Assembly (NCBI RefSeq): GCF_004851605.1 | Contig: NZ_CP031093.1 | Coordinates: forward strand, 2,728,692 to 2,792,691 | From: Hydrocarboniclastica marina | GTDB lineage: Bacteria > Pseudomonadota > Gammaproteobacteria > Pseudomonadales > Oleiphilaceae | DNA: 64,000 nt | Reading direction: 5' to 3' | Part shown: piece after piece, positions 52,593-63,998 of the stretch | Layout of the letters: every line of letters begins with the position of its first letter | Numbering within the stretch: the first letter of the stretch is position 1 | The notes under the pieces: model-generated | What the model saw: only the letters and a program-made list of their open reading frames with translations | The model's database searches: none | What the model was told of the DNA's origin: nothing | Position numbers and translations under genes: made by a program

Positions 52593-52773
52593 CGTTAGCG
52601 CTCCTGACCCTGTGCTCAACAAGCTGGCCGAATCCATAAGGTAACAATAGGCGCTTCCTGAGTTCCTGTATGTCAGCACAGGAAATGGTTACCATAGCAG
52701 CTCGTATTTCCTCTGAACTCAAACAATTAGCGAATTTTTTATCTGACCACCGGAAATTATCCGGAGATGGAGG

Positions 52774-53163
52774 TTGAGCGTTCCGGGCCGCCTTTCGCCA
52801 TGGAATCGCCCCAGAGTCGTGGACACTATCGAGTTCGACATAGAAACTGCCCATGCGGCCGTCCTGGCGCTTCAGGAGGTGCTTGCACGCCGTACGCATC
52901 GACGGAAATACCTCGGCCAGGAAGTGCTCGTGCCCGGCCAGCTTGGTAGTGCCCTGCGTCTGCCCTCCATAGCGTCCCAGCTCAGAGGAAAGACGGCACC
53001 CCGACGCGAACGCGGTCTCGAGGCGTTCCTGACACTTTGGCCCACCCTGTCACCCGCGACACAAGAGCAGGTACTAGACCTCATCGGATGGTACGAGCCC
53101 GATAAACTCAGCTGGGAAGACAAACGCTCTAACCGCAAACCCCTCCCGCCTGGCACAGGATAG
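52774..53163 (+). CDS. Unknown 129-aa protein upstream of the amidohydrolase
   Basis: I do not recognise this protein. It begins at a TTG that follows GGAG with a 7-nt gap; an in-frame GTG at 52819 is an alternative start. The middle is alpha-helical and basic ('LQEVLARRTHRRKYLGQ', 'QLRGKTAPRRERG'), the last third contains 'LDLIGWYEPDKL' and a Lys/Pro-rich tail. There is no signal peptide or membrane segment. It ends 8 bp before the M20 amidohydrolase, so the pair is probably one unit; a role as partner or regulator is conjecture. Confidence 0.6.
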   Translation: MSVPGRLSPWNRPRVVDTIEFDIETAHAAVLALQEVLARRTHRRKYLGQEVLVPGQLGSALRLPSIASQLRGKTAPRRERGLEAFLTLWPTLSPATQEQVLDLIGWYEPDKLSWEDKRSNRKPLPPGTG

Positions 53164-53171
53164 ACACTGCC

Positions 53172-54374
53172 ATGACAGACAAGGCCGCAAGGACCAGAAG
53201 TGATGCTGCAGACAAGGTTGAAGCACCAGGTGCGGGAGCCCGCTGGGTCGCTCTTCGCCGACGGCTTCACCAGCATCCGGAACTGTCAGACCAGGAAACC
53301 GGAACCGCAGCGCTTATACGGGATCTCATCGTACCTTTCGGCCCTGACACTATTGTCGATCGCCTGGGCGGGCATGGCCTGGCGTTCGTGTTCGACAGCG
53401 GCAAAGCCGGACCAACGACACTCATTCGCTGCGAGCTCGACGGGCTGCCCATCGAGGACACCACCGCCACCGAGTACCGTTCTCTGGTTCCGGGCGCCGG
53501 GCACCAGTGCGGCCATGATGGCCATATGACGATTGTCTCCGCATTGGCGGCAGACCTCGGCAGACGCCGCCCGCAATGCGGGCGCGTCGTCTTGCTCTAC
53601 CAACCAGCTGAAGAAACAGGAGCTGGCGCCAGCCGTGTCGTGAACGATCCGGCGTTCGACGCGCTACGCCCCGATTACGCCTTCGCCCTGCACAATGTTC
53701 CCGGGTTGGCACTAGGCACGGTCGCGGTCAAGTCAGGGTCTATTAACTGTGCATCCCGAGGGATGGCCGTCACCCTCAAGGGCGCCACGTCCCATGCCGC
53801 CCATCCAGAGCATGGCGTCAGTCCGGCTCAGGCCATGGCGGGTATCATCCAACAGCTGTCTACCCTGCCCGACCAGGTCGGTGGCGTCTGTTGGGTCACT
53901 GTGGTTCACGCCCGGCTCGGCCAGAAGTCGTTCGGTACCGCACCGGGAGAGGCTGTGGTGATGGCGACACTACGCAGCGAAACTGACGAAGCCATGGAAA
54001 CACTCGCAACAGCGGCTGAACAGCTGGTACGCGAGGCGGCGGTACAGCACGGGCTGAGTTTCGACTGCCAGTGGGAGGACGTGTTCAGCGCCAGCGCCAA
54101 CAGCGATTCAGCCTGTGCCCAGGTCTTGCGGGCGTGTGAGCAGACCGGTACACCCTATACACTGCTGGACAGTGCGTACCGATGGTCGGAAGACTTCGGC
54201 CGCCTGAGTGCGTCCGCCCGACACGGGGCCTTGCTCGGACTCGGCTCGGGCGTCGACAGCCCTCAATTGCATAATGGCCACTACGATTTCCCGGACAGCC
54301 TGATTCCGATTGGAACTCAACTCTTCAGACAGCTTGTCGATCAGATTAACAGCGCTGGCTCAACTCAAGCTTGA
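53172..54374 (+). CDS. M20-family amidohydrolase
   Basis: A 400-aa metallo-amidohydrolase of the HipO/AmaB type, which hydrolyses N-acyl or N-carbamoyl amino acids or indole conjugates. 'LRRRLHQHPELS', 'RCELDGLP', the metal motif 'GHQCGHDGHM' (Cys and His ligands), 'YQPAEETGAGA' (catalytic Glu), 'ALHNVPG' and 'SHAAHPEHG' are in family order, and a late 'NGHYDFPDS' supplies another metal ligand. CAGGAT precedes the ATG. It may use a substrate brought in by the adjacent TRAP system, but a terminator separates them. Confidence 0.88.
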   Translation: MTDKAARTRSDAADKVEAPGAGARWVALRRRLHQHPELSDQETGTAALIRDLIVPFGPDTIVDRLGGHGLAFVFDSGKAGPTTLIRCELDGLPIEDTTATEYRSLVPGAGHQCGHDGHMTIVSALAADLGRRRPQCGRVVLLYQPAEETGAGASRVVNDPAFDALRPDYAFALHNVPGLALGTVAVKSGSINCASRGMAVTLKGATSHAAHPEHGVSPAQAMAGIIQQLSTLPDQVGGVCWVTVVHARLGQKSFGTAPGEAVVMATLRSETDEAMETLATAAEQLVREAAVQHGLSFDCQWEDVFSASANSDSACAQVLRACEQTGTPYTLLDSAYRWSEDFGRLSASARHGALLGLGSGVDSPQLHNGHYDFPDSLIPIGTQLFRQLVDQINSAGSTQA

Positions 54375-54516
54375 GGGAACTTAATTGATCAGTCACGGCT
54401 CTGAAACATAACCTCTGCCACAATCCCTCATCGGAAAACGAATACAGCTGGCGAAGGTGGCAAGCTCACAACCCGTCTAAAAGCGTGCCAGCCCCTAAAA
54501 AGAACAAGGAGATCCC

Positions 54517-54759
54517 ATGAATAAAGCGGACATTTTTACCGCGCGGTTGGCTGATCGTTCAGTCATACCTATGCTTACGTGCGGCCATTGCGGCTCAATG
54601 CTTTCCAAGACCCGCGTGTTCGTCAACAAAACCAAGCCCGGAGTCTCAGGTCACATCCTTGCCTACTGTTCAGCGGATGACTGCTGTGCCATCAACTGCT
54701 GCGATGAAGCCTTAAGCAGCCTTGAGAATGACGTCGCCCAACAAGCCATTGCCAGTTGA
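54517..54759 (+). CDS. Small Cys-rich zinc-ribbon-like protein
   Basis: An 80-aa protein with eight or nine cysteines in three clusters: 'TCGHCG', then 'AYCSADDCCAINCC' in the second half. The spacing suggests two metal sites, likely zinc. No known family is recognised. AAGGAGATCCC stands exactly before the ATG, so it is surely translated if transcribed. It follows the amidohydrolase by 142 bp. Function unknown. Confidence 0.65.
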   Translation: MNKADIFTARLADRSVIPMLTCGHCGSMLSKTRVFVNKTKPGVSGHILAYCSADDCCAINCCDEALSSLENDVAQQAIAS

Positions 54760-54875
54760 ACAGGCGCTCCTGAGCGGTCTGCCCAGGGCGCTCTGTTAAC
54801 ACAGTAATCTTACCGCCTCCGAATACCTTAGCCAGCCTTGCTCCCGCGAATACATCCTCAGCCGCACTAGTCCTA

Positions 54876-54899
54876 TGAATAGCCCTGTGAATAGCCCTG
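54876..54899. repeat. Short tandem duplication of a 12-mer
   Basis: TGAATAGCCCTG occurs twice in succession in the noncoding stretch just past the 3' end of the thioesterase gene. Confidence 0.7.
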
Positions 54900-54942
54900 T
54901 GCGCTCAAGACAGCTGATACTGGCCGAGCGCAGTGACGCTGC

Positions 54943-55737
54943 TCAGCCAAAAACCGTGACTGTCTGGCGGCTGAGTGCAACCAGCTCACCCTGCGCGGTC
55001 CAGATTGCAGCCGAAGTCTGACCGTAGCCATCCGCGGCCTGGTCGATAGTCGCCCGGTAAAGCAGCCAGTCTTCCGCTTCAAACACCGGTTGCGGTTGCA
55101 TGAGTTCAAATGTCCAGCTGAGTGAGCTGGCCGGCGCTGGCGACTTGAGATGGGGGAGCAATGCCGGTGGCCAGGCATCAATCAAGGCCACCAGGTGCGC
55201 CGGGGAGACCGGCCCGGTCAGATCCCTGAAACGCATCCACCCGCCCATTTGCCGCTCCGGGCGGTTCGAATACGGTAGCCCGCCAAAAGCCCACCGCATT
55301 TCAATGAAACGCGTGAATTCGGGCGTCACACCTGCAATGTAGGGCAACTTCTGGCATGCATCCGGCGCCGGGGCCTCCGGTGCAGGCTCTGGCTCCACCC
55401 GAACCTTCGACTCGCGGCCAGCACCGAAGCTGCCGATTGCCAGTGCTTTGACGCCATCCTGTTGCACGGCTCGAGCTTCCATCTGGCTGACCGCCTTACC
55501 TTGGCGCAAGACCTCGGCGTTGACTTGAGCCGGCTCCCCGGGCGTGAGGGGACCCACAAATGATATGGCCATGGCGCGCAATGGCCGGCCGGGCTCGCAT
55601 CGCGCTTCCATCGCCTGATAAAGCAGCGCCCCAACCAGCCCGCCAAAGGTAGCTCTGCCCTGCCCCCACTCGGCCGGCACCGTCACTTCGTTGTCAGGAT
55701 GGGCTTTGAAGCCCTGTATCAACTCGTCAAACTGCAT
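54943..55737 (-). CDS. Acyl-CoA thioesterase, TesB-like double hot-dog
   Basis: A 264-aa thioesterase-superfamily protein. 'GRATFGGLVGALLYQAMEARC' at the N-terminal hot dog and 'LRAMAISFVGPLTPGEPAQVNAEVLRQGKAVSQMEARAVQ' (in pieces) match the 4HBT_3 family; the second hot dog closes with 'LLYRATIDQAADGYGQTSAAIW'. It hydrolyses acyl-CoA or related thioesters, and may recycle CoA during fatty acid oxidation. The chain-length preference cannot be told. A weak Shine-Dalgarno sequence is seen. Confidence 0.82.
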   Translation of the reverse strand: MQFDELIQGFKAHPDNEVTVPAEWGQGRATFGGLVGALLYQAMEARCEPGRPLRAMAISFVGPLTPGEPAQVNAEVLRQGKAVSQMEARAVQQDGVKALAIGSFGAGRESKVRVEPEPAPEAPAPDACQKLPYIAGVTPEFTRFIEMRWAFGGLPYSNRPERQMGGWMRFRDLTGPVSPAHLVALIDAWPPALLPHLKSPAPASSLSWTFELMQPQPVFEAEDWLLYRATIDQAADGYGQTSAAIWTAQGELVALSRQTVTVFG

Positions 55738-55811
55738 TTAAGGCCTCACTGACTAATGGCAGTACACCGAACATCATCCCGCCTTGATCTTTTGCGAAAG
55801 AGGCGGGGGTT

Positions 55812-56561
55812 CTAGAATTCATAGAGTAACGTCAGAGACGTCTCGGTATCGGTATTCGCCCGGTCCGCGGGTACGTCGGAGTCGCGCTCGACAATGTATG
55901 AAACCTTGAGGGCGAAGGTCTGGCCCACGCTGGCCTGGACCGAGGTTATGGACTGGGAGATGCTCTCGTGGGAATCCATGTTGATCTCAGTACTGGCCTG
56001 CTGGCGAAACTCGGCATTGATAGAGAGCGGATAGACCAGGTCCAGTGCCAGGCGGCTGACAAGACCGTCGTTTTCCTCATCGGAGGTTGTCGGAACCTTG
56101 TACTCCGTTACGCTATAACCCAGACCCAGGGACAGATCGAGATAGCGTTCACCGCGCTGCCATGCTCTGCGACCGTAGCCAGACACAACGGAGGCACGGT
56201 AGTCGAGCGCTGCAAAACGATCTGAATCATAGCGACCGCGTACAAAGGAATAATCGGTCTCGTTAAACTTGAAGTCCGTTTGATTGGACAAATAGTATTT
56301 CTGTTCGGTCGTCTCGTCCTCCACCTTTCGGTAGCGTGTCGACGCGCGAATACTGTTACGCCAGGCAGAGCGCTCCTGCTGGAGATAGAGCATGCCTTTC
56401 AAGGTTGTGGCGTCGGTATTGCCGGAGTCAATCAGTATGCCGAGTTCGACCTCGCCTTCCCAGACTGACTGACCGCCGGAAAGCAGACCGCCGCTGGCAC
56501 TCATGGCCATGCCCGGCGCCATCACCAAGAGCATGACGATGAGTATCCTCGCCGTATGCAT
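55812..56561 (-). CDS. DUF481 outer-membrane beta-barrel protein
   Basis: A 249-aa protein with a signal peptide ('MAMSASGG' cut region). The mature part alternates hydrophobic and polar residues in beta-strands and begins with the DUF481 phrase 'WEGEVELGILIDSGNTDATTLKGML'. It ends in 'LTLLYEF', the aromatic C terminus read by the Bam machinery. The family is salt-induced in some bacteria; its function is unknown. AAGGAG is 8 nt before the ATG at 56561. Confidence 0.88.
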   Translation of the reverse strand: MHTARILIVMLLVMAPGMAMSASGGLLSGGQSVWEGEVELGILIDSGNTDATTLKGMLYLQQERSAWRNSIRASTRYRKVEDETTEQKYYLSNQTDFKFNETDYSFVRGRYDSDRFAALDYRASVVSGYGRRAWQRGERYLDLSLGLGYSVTEYKVPTTSDEENDGLVSRLALDLVYPLSINAEFRQQASTEINMDSHESISQSITSVQASVGQTFALKVSYIVERDSDVPADRANTDTETSLTLLYEF

Positions 56562-56735
56562 CAAGCACACTCCTTCCGCCGCGGGACAGACCGCCGTTTG
56601 AGACTCTCCGGGAAACTACATTCCGAACAACATCGGTGCGCGTTTACGCCCGCCAACGCTATTGTCCGGTGCTATTGTCCGGTAGTACGCCAGGTATCAG
56701 AATCGCATACAGCAACGTAACCAGAGGACTTCCCC

Positions 56736-58070
56736 TTGGCACGCAAGCAGAACTTTTGTTCCAGGCTGTACGCTCTACTTTCTGGCCACATGCCTGTTTT
56801 AAACATGAGTAGCCGTGCTCCAGGTTCAGTCGACTTTCTGCTGATTCTGGTCAGTCTGGTCCTGACCAAACTCGGTGATCTGCTGATCAATCCCAAGACC
56901 GTGCTGGCCTGGCTCGGCGCCTCAGCCGGCGTACCTGCGAGCCTGATCGCGTGCCTGGTGCCCATCCGGGAATCAGGCTCGATGGTACCACAATCGGCAA
57001 TCGGCTCCTGGCTTCGCCGCTTCCCGCTACGGCGCTCCATCTGGGTTTCCGGCAGTGTTGCGCAGGGGCTCTGTGTCGTCGCAATGGCCCTGGCCCTATT
57101 GATCCTGGAGGGGCAGCCTGCGGGCCTGGCCCTCGTCTGTCTGCTGTCGGTGTTCAGTATAGCGCGCGCATTCTGCTCGGTTACCATCAAGGACATACAG
57201 GGAAAAACGGTCCCAAAGGGACAGCGTGGCCGGCTATCCGGGTGGGCTAGTACCATCGCTGGCGCGGCAACGGCCGTCATTACCGTGATCTTTTTTATGG
57301 GCGAGAGAGAGCCAGCGCTTTTGCTCTATGTCACCCTGCTCATGATTGCAGCAGTTGCCTGGTTTTGCGCCGCTACTGCCTTCCATTACGTTCGTGAGCC
57401 ACCGTCAGCTGTCGACAACGCTCGTTTTAGTGCAGTTGCTGCTTTTAGCAACCTGCATCTGCTCTGGACCGACCCCCTGCTCCGGCGATTCGTGCTGGCC
57501 CGCTGCCTGTTCCTCGGGTCGGCATTGGCCGCGCCCTTCTTTACGCTGCTGGCGTTCCAGCAGAGTGAGTCAGCATGGCTGTTCGGTAGCATCATGCTCG
57601 CCAGTAGCATTGCCAGCCTCGTTTCAGCCAATTTCTGGGGTCGACTTTCCGACCGCTCGAGCAAGGCCGTTATCCTGAGCGCGGGCACCACCGCCAGCGC
57701 AACATGCCTGTTGTTCGGCGGGCTGAATGTTTTTCTGCCTGACCTGATCAGTTCAGCCTGGTTCTATCCGGTCGGTTTTTTCGTGCTCAGCATCGCCCAC
57801 GCCGGCATCCGGCTTGGGCGTAGCACTTACCTGCTGGACATCGCCGAGGGTAACCAACGCACAGACTACGTCTCGGTTAGCAACACATTCGTCGGGCTGG
57901 TGTTATTGCCCGCAGGCGCTGTCACGGCACTGACCTCCATGCTCTCCAGCGGTGCAGTCATCATGCTTCTGGGAACGCTGGCTGCAGCGGGGGTATGGGT
58001 CGCACGGGGATTGCCTGACGTAAGCGAAGCGACAAAAGAGACGCCGATTATGACGGCTAGCCGCAAATAA
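56736..58070 (+). CDS. MFS-type transporter
   Basis: A 444-aa membrane protein with about 12 helices, resembling Major Facilitator Superfamily permeases without an identified substrate. The loop 'GRLSDRSSKAVILS' between helices 8 and 9 is the family's GxxxDRxxRR-like motif in variant form. A TTG at 56736 with GAGGA 6 nt upstream gives the start; an ATG further in is possible. It stands alone between DUF481 and the acidic lipoprotein, and ends at a terminator. Confidence 0.75.
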   Translation: MARKQNFCSRLYALLSGHMPVLNMSSRAPGSVDFLLILVSLVLTKLGDLLINPKTVLAWLGASAGVPASLIACLVPIRESGSMVPQSAIGSWLRRFPLRRSIWVSGSVAQGLCVVAMALALLILEGQPAGLALVCLLSVFSIARAFCSVTIKDIQGKTVPKGQRGRLSGWASTIAGAATAVITVIFFMGEREPALLLYVTLLMIAAVAWFCAATAFHYVREPPSAVDNARFSAVAAFSNLHLLWTDPLLRRFVLARCLFLGSALAAPFFTLLAFQQSESAWLFGSIMLASSIASLVSANFWGRLSDRSSKAVILSAGTTASATCLLFGGLNVFLPDLISSAWFYPVGFFVLSIAHAGIRLGRSTYLLDIAEGNQRTDYVSVSNTFVGLVLLPAGAVTALTSMLSSGAVIMLLGTLAAAGVWVARGLPDVSEATKETPIMTASRK

Positions 58071-58096
58071 AAAGAGCCGATCAAGTTCGGCTCTTT
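58071..58096 (+). terminator. Terminator after the MFS gene
   Basis: AAAGAGCCGA / TCGGCTCTTT with a 6-nt loop directly after the stop codon. Confidence 0.88.
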
Positions 58097-58206
58097 TCGG
58101 GACTCGTCATCTCGGGAAGCAAGCGATTCCAACCGCTATCTGCGGTCGAGCAGCCGGCTTATCAGTGTGCCGGCCGCCGATGCGATCTTACTGAACCCGG
58201 TGCACG

Positions 58207-58485
58207 TTACTCAGTAGCACGGTCGTAGCTTTCTTCCATCTCATCACCGGCGTCGTCGAGTGCTTCTCCCGCACTCTCAGCACCTTCGCTGAGCGTATCC
58301 TTGGTCTCTTCGTATGCGGACTCATTGCCAGTCATTTCATCAGCAGCATCGCCCATATCGTCCGCTGCGTCTTCCATCGACTGTTCCGCGTTTTCCATTG
58401 GCTCATCCATGTCGTCATTATCGCTACAGCCGACAATAAAGAGCGCGAGGAAGGCGGCAAAAATCAGGCTGCTCAATTTATTCAT
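58207..58485 (-). CDS. Small acidic lipoprotein
   Basis: A 92-aa lipoprotein: lipobox 'LFIVGC', then 70 residues that are almost entirely Asp, Glu, Ala and Ser with roughly 11-residue periodicity ('MEDAADDMGDAADEMTG', 'LSEGAESAGEALDDAGDEM'), predicting an amphipathic helix resembling LEA-like or entericidin-type small proteins. The following residue after Cys is Ser (not Asp), so the outer membrane is likely. CTGAGGAG stands before the ATG at 58485. Function unknown. Confidence 0.8.
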   Translation of the reverse strand: MNKLSSLIFAAFLALFIVGCSDNDDMDEPMENAEQSMEDAADDMGDAADEMTGNESAYEETKDTLSEGAESAGEALDDAGDEMEESYDRATE

Positions 58486-58653
58486 GTTCAACTCCTCAGG
58501 GTCCAAAGGACTTCCGTGTTAATGTTGAGCACAGTGTAAGAGCCAAGCCCAACTGCGACAATGCGCTTACGATTACATCTGCGTAAATTTGGCGACAAAG
58601 CCCGAAGAACCCGTCAGTTTGCTCGCTGTTCGTGTCCAGCCAGTGCCTCTTGT

Positions 58654-60456
58654 TCAGAACCAGCCGTCACGCATCTGCAAGCAGGTATCGTCCTGGTTGC
58701 GCAGCAGGACAATATCCTGGGCGACAGTGGGCAACTCCCAGTGAAAGAAGTACTGTGCAGCCTGCAATTTGCCGAGATAGAAGGCTTCATCGGCGGCTCC
58801 ACACCCGTCCGCAAGCTTCTTGGCCGCGACGTTGGCCTGGCGTAACCACATCCACGCGACGATAATGTGGCCAAGCAGATGCAGGTAGCAGGAGGCGTTG
58901 GCCAACGCTTTGTCGGGCCCTTCCTTCATCATCGCACCCGCGAGCACTTGTGTAACCTGGCCCGCCTGTTGCACAGTTTCGCTGAGCGACGAGGCCCACT
59001 GCTGGCAGCGTTGATCCGAAGCTGCCTCAAGATCCCTCTGTATCGCCTTTATCAGCAATTGAATGCCTTCACCTTCAGCCTGCCAGACTTTTCTACCCAG
59101 CAAATCCATGGCCTGGATACCGTTGGTACCCTCGTGTATCGGATTCAGCCGGTTATCGCGCCAACATTGCTCAACCGGGTATTCCCGCGTATAGCCAGCG
59201 CCACCGTATACCTGAATCGCCAGATCGTTGGCCTTGGGCCCGTATTCGGAGGGCCAGGCCTTGATAATGGGTGTCATCAGGTCAAGCAGGTGCTGGGCAT
59301 CCCGGCGCTGTGCTGCATCAGGGTGGCTGGCGGCATCGTCGACCAAACGCGCGCCATAGAGACAAAGCGCCAGCCCGCCTTCAACGTAACTCTTTTGAGC
59401 CAGCAACATGCGCCGGACATCGGTATGCTCGATGATCGGGACCTGGGGCGAAGCTGGATCTTTGCTCGACGGTTTGCGGCCCTGCAGGCGATCTCGGGCA
59501 TATTCCAGGCTGTGCATATAACCCCTGTAGCCGATCGCCACCGCGCCAAAACCGACACCGAGCCGCGCTTCGTTCATCATATGGAACATGTACCTGAGAC
59601 CCTGATGAGGTTCGCCGACCAGATACCCATGGCACTCGGCATCGTCACCAAAGCTCAAAGCGGTAGAGGTGGTACCGCGATAGCCCAGTTTGTGGATCAA
59701 GCCCGCCAGCGCAACACCGTTGCGGTCCAGCCGGTTGCCTTCGTCGTCCGTCCGGTATTTGGGAACGATGAAAAGCGAAATACCTTTCACCCCTGCCGGA
59801 GCACCTTTGATCTTGGCCAGGACCATGTGGACGATGTTCTCCGTGATCTCCTGTTCGCCGCCGGAAATATAAATCTTGGCACCGCGGATCAGGTAGTGGC
59901 CCGCTTCCGTCGGCGTTGCGGTCGTGCGGATATCCGAAAGCGAAGAGCCAGCATGGGGCTCGGTCAGCGCCATGGTGCCGCTGTACTGCCCTGTCAGCAT
60001 GCGAGACAAATACTTCTCCTGCTGCTGGGGCGAACCGAACACGCGCACGAGATTGGACGCTGCGGTTGTCAGGAATGAGTACCCGGCTGTGCCTGCGTTT
60101 GCAGCCATGAAGAAGCCTGCGCAAGCTGTCATGATCGATTCGGGCAGTTGCATGCCGCCGACCTCGTAATCATGTCGCCCTGCAATGAAACCCGCCTCCG
60201 CCAGCGCCTCAAACGCCACTTTCACGTCGGGGATCATTTCGACCTTGCCGTCGACAAAGCGTGGCTCGTTGCGGTCTGCCTCGGCGTTGTGGGGGGCAAA
60301 CTTCTCACGGGCGATCCGGTCGGCGGTTTCAATGACGGCCTCGAACGTTTCCGGGCTGTGCTCACTGAAGCGCTCACGGTTACAGAGGGCCGCCGTGTCG
60401 AGTACCTCATTGAGCTGGAAGCTGAGGTCGCGGCGGTTGATCAAAACGTCTGTCAT
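58654..60456 (-). CDS. Acyl-CoA dehydrogenase with C-terminal extension (DmdC-like)
   Basis: A 600-aa FAD enzyme, longer than classical ones because of a C-terminal extension. 'ALTEPHAGSSLSDIRTTA' (FAD-binding region), 'KIYISGGEQEITENIVHMVLAKI' (in parts), 'YGGAGYTREYPVEQ' and the catalytic Glu in 'NPIHEGTNGIQAMDLLGRKV' are present. Relatives include the methylmercaptopropionyl-CoA dehydrogenase DmdC and broad fatty-acyl enzymes; sequence alone does not decide. It lies 50 bp after fadH on the same strand, so a role in fatty acid beta-oxidation is more likely. Confidence 0.87.
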   Translation of the reverse strand: MTDVLINRRDLSFQLNEVLDTAALCNRERFSEHSPETFEAVIETADRIAREKFAPHNAEADRNEPRFVDGKVEMIPDVKVAFEALAEAGFIAGRHDYEVGGMQLPESIMTACAGFFMAANAGTAGYSFLTTAASNLVRVFGSPQQQEKYLSRMLTGQYSGTMALTEPHAGSSLSDIRTTATPTEAGHYLIRGAKIYISGGEQEITENIVHMVLAKIKGAPAGVKGISLFIVPKYRTDDEGNRLDRNGVALAGLIHKLGYRGTTSTALSFGDDAECHGYLVGEPHQGLRYMFHMMNEARLGVGFGAVAIGYRGYMHSLEYARDRLQGRKPSSKDPASPQVPIIEHTDVRRMLLAQKSYVEGGLALCLYGARLVDDAASHPDAAQRRDAQHLLDLMTPIIKAWPSEYGPKANDLAIQVYGGAGYTREYPVEQCWRDNRLNPIHEGTNGIQAMDLLGRKVWQAEGEGIQLLIKAIQRDLEAASDQRCQQWASSLSETVQQAGQVTQVLAGAMMKEGPDKALANASCYLHLLGHIIVAWMWLRQANVAAKKLADGCGAADEAFYLGKLQAAQYFFHWELPTVAQDIVLLRNQDDTCLQMRDGWF

Positions 60457-60506
60457 AGGATCCTGTCTCTTCAAATAATAAGGTGTCTCGAATACGCCCT
60501 GCAGGG

Positions 60507-62726
<2,220 letters not shown>

Positions 62727-62729
62727 TCA

Positions 62730-63530
62730 ATGCCCGAACGCGTCACTGTATCCATAGAGAACCAGATTGCCATCGTCACCCTGAACCGGCCCGAAAAGTA
62801 CAACGGCCTGGACATGCCGATGTTCGAAGGCATCACAGCGGCGGCGAAGCAATTGCGTAAGGACCGCACAGTCCGGGCAATTATTCTGAAGGGCGAGGGT
62901 AAGGCGTTCTGCAGCGGCCTGGATGTGAAAACAGTGTCAGCCAATCCGTTGAATTTCGCACGCCTGCTAATCAAGCCAGGCCGCAAGATCTCGAACCTGG
63001 CTCAGGACGTCGGCTATTTATGGCGCGAAGTACCGGCCCCGGTTATCGCCGTTACCCACGGCGTCTGTTTCGGTGGAGGTTTCCAGATCGCCCTGGGCGC
63101 GGATTTCAGATTTTCCACCGCCGACTGCGAGTTCTCGATCATGGAATCGAAGTGGGGGCTGATACCTGATATGAGCCTGACCGTGACGCTGCGCGAACTG
63201 ACGCGGATCGATGTTGCGAAAGAGCTGACCATGACCGGCCGGCGGTTCGACGGCCGCGAAGCCGAAAAGCTGGGCCTCGTCACCCGCGTTTGCCAGGACC
63301 CAATGGCGGAAGCTCTGGCTTTTGCGGAAGAGCTCAAAGGACGCTCACCCGATGCGGTCGCGGCGAGCAAGCTGCTGTTTAATCGGGCCTGGGCTGCAGA
63401 TGACAAGACCGCACTGGGCTGGGAAACCAAACTGCAGAAGAAAGTGATCGGCCGGTACAATCAGCGCGCCGCTGTCGCTCGCAACGGCGAGGACAAAGAT
63501 AAACCTTACCGGGACCGTCGCGGGTTCTGA
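62730..63530 (+). CDS. Crotonase-family protein, probable enoyl-CoA isomerase
   Basis: A 266-aa crotonase. The oxyanion hole 'AFCSGLDVK' and 'GVCFGGGFQIALGADFRF' are intact. The Glu144 position of enoyl-CoA hydratase is Gln ('GGGFQI'), while the Glu164 position is Glu and is followed eight residues later by Asp ('MESKWGLIPDM'). A single catalytic acid at the Glu164 position is the arrangement in delta3-delta2 enoyl-CoA isomerases. Divergent placement from fadH (168 bp apart) supports a role as auxiliary enzyme for unsaturated fatty acids. The ATG has GAGGA upstream. Confidence 0.8.
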   Translation: MPERVTVSIENQIAIVTLNRPEKYNGLDMPMFEGITAAAKQLRKDRTVRAIILKGEGKAFCSGLDVKTVSANPLNFARLLIKPGRKISNLAQDVGYLWREVPAPVIAVTHGVCFGGGFQIALGADFRFSTADCEFSIMESKWGLIPDMSLTVTLRELTRIDVAKELTMTGRRFDGREAEKLGLVTRVCQDPMAEALAFAEELKGRSPDAVAASKLLFNRAWAADDKTALGWETKLQKKVIGRYNQRAAVARNGEDKDKPYRDRRGF

Positions 63531-63578
63531 AGCCCGAACCGGGAAAAGAGCCGGGGCCAGGACCAGCCAGCCCCGTGA

Positions 63579-63998
63579 TCAGAGCGCGGCAATGATGAAA
63601 ATAAGCGACAACGCGCCCAGGCCAGCCAGGACCCAGACCCATGGACTAAGGCCCTTGCCGGTCTCGTCGGGCTTTATCTGGCTTTGGGTGTAGTTGCGCA
63701 ACAACGCTACATTGCGCGTATTGGCCTTGAACGCAAAGTCGAGGGCATCCCCGGCAATTGGCACCAGGCCCACCAGGAAATCCAAACCTACGTTGACGCC
63801 CATGCGTCGCACGACCGAAGCCGGCGCTCCGATCTTCAGTGCTTCGCCAATAAGATAGAGCGAAAGCACTGTCGTAATGGCATCACCGGCGACCGGTATC
63901 AACCCCACCAGTCCGTCAAAGCCGAAACGCAGCCGGGTCCCCGGCAAGCGAAAGCGGTTGTCCATGGCGCTTGAGAATCGATCAATACGGGTAAGCAA
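63579..63998 (-). CDS. DUF4112 membrane protein, start beyond window
   Basis: At least 139 residues. 'LDSRFRLPG'-like wording ('MDNRFRLPGTRLRFGFDGLVGLIPVAGD') and its internal near-repeat 'GLDFLVGLVPIAGDALDF' mark DUF4112, and a C-terminal transmembrane helix closes the protein. The visible TTG at 63998 is only two bases from the window edge and is probably not the real start. Function unknown. It is convergent with the crotonase gene. Confidence 0.8.
   Translation of the reverse strand: MLTRIDRFSSAMDNRFRLPGTRLRFGFDGLVGLIPVAGDAITTVLSLYLIGEALKIGAPASVVRRMGVNVGLDFLVGLVPIAGDALDFAFKANTRNVALLRNYTQSQIKPDETGKGLSPWVWVLAGLGALSLIFIIAAL

Noticed and set aside
58867-60078. 403-residue antisense frame opposite the acyl-CoA dehydrogenase
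   Set aside because: Shadow of a high-GC gene; no homologous domain and no independent start signal.
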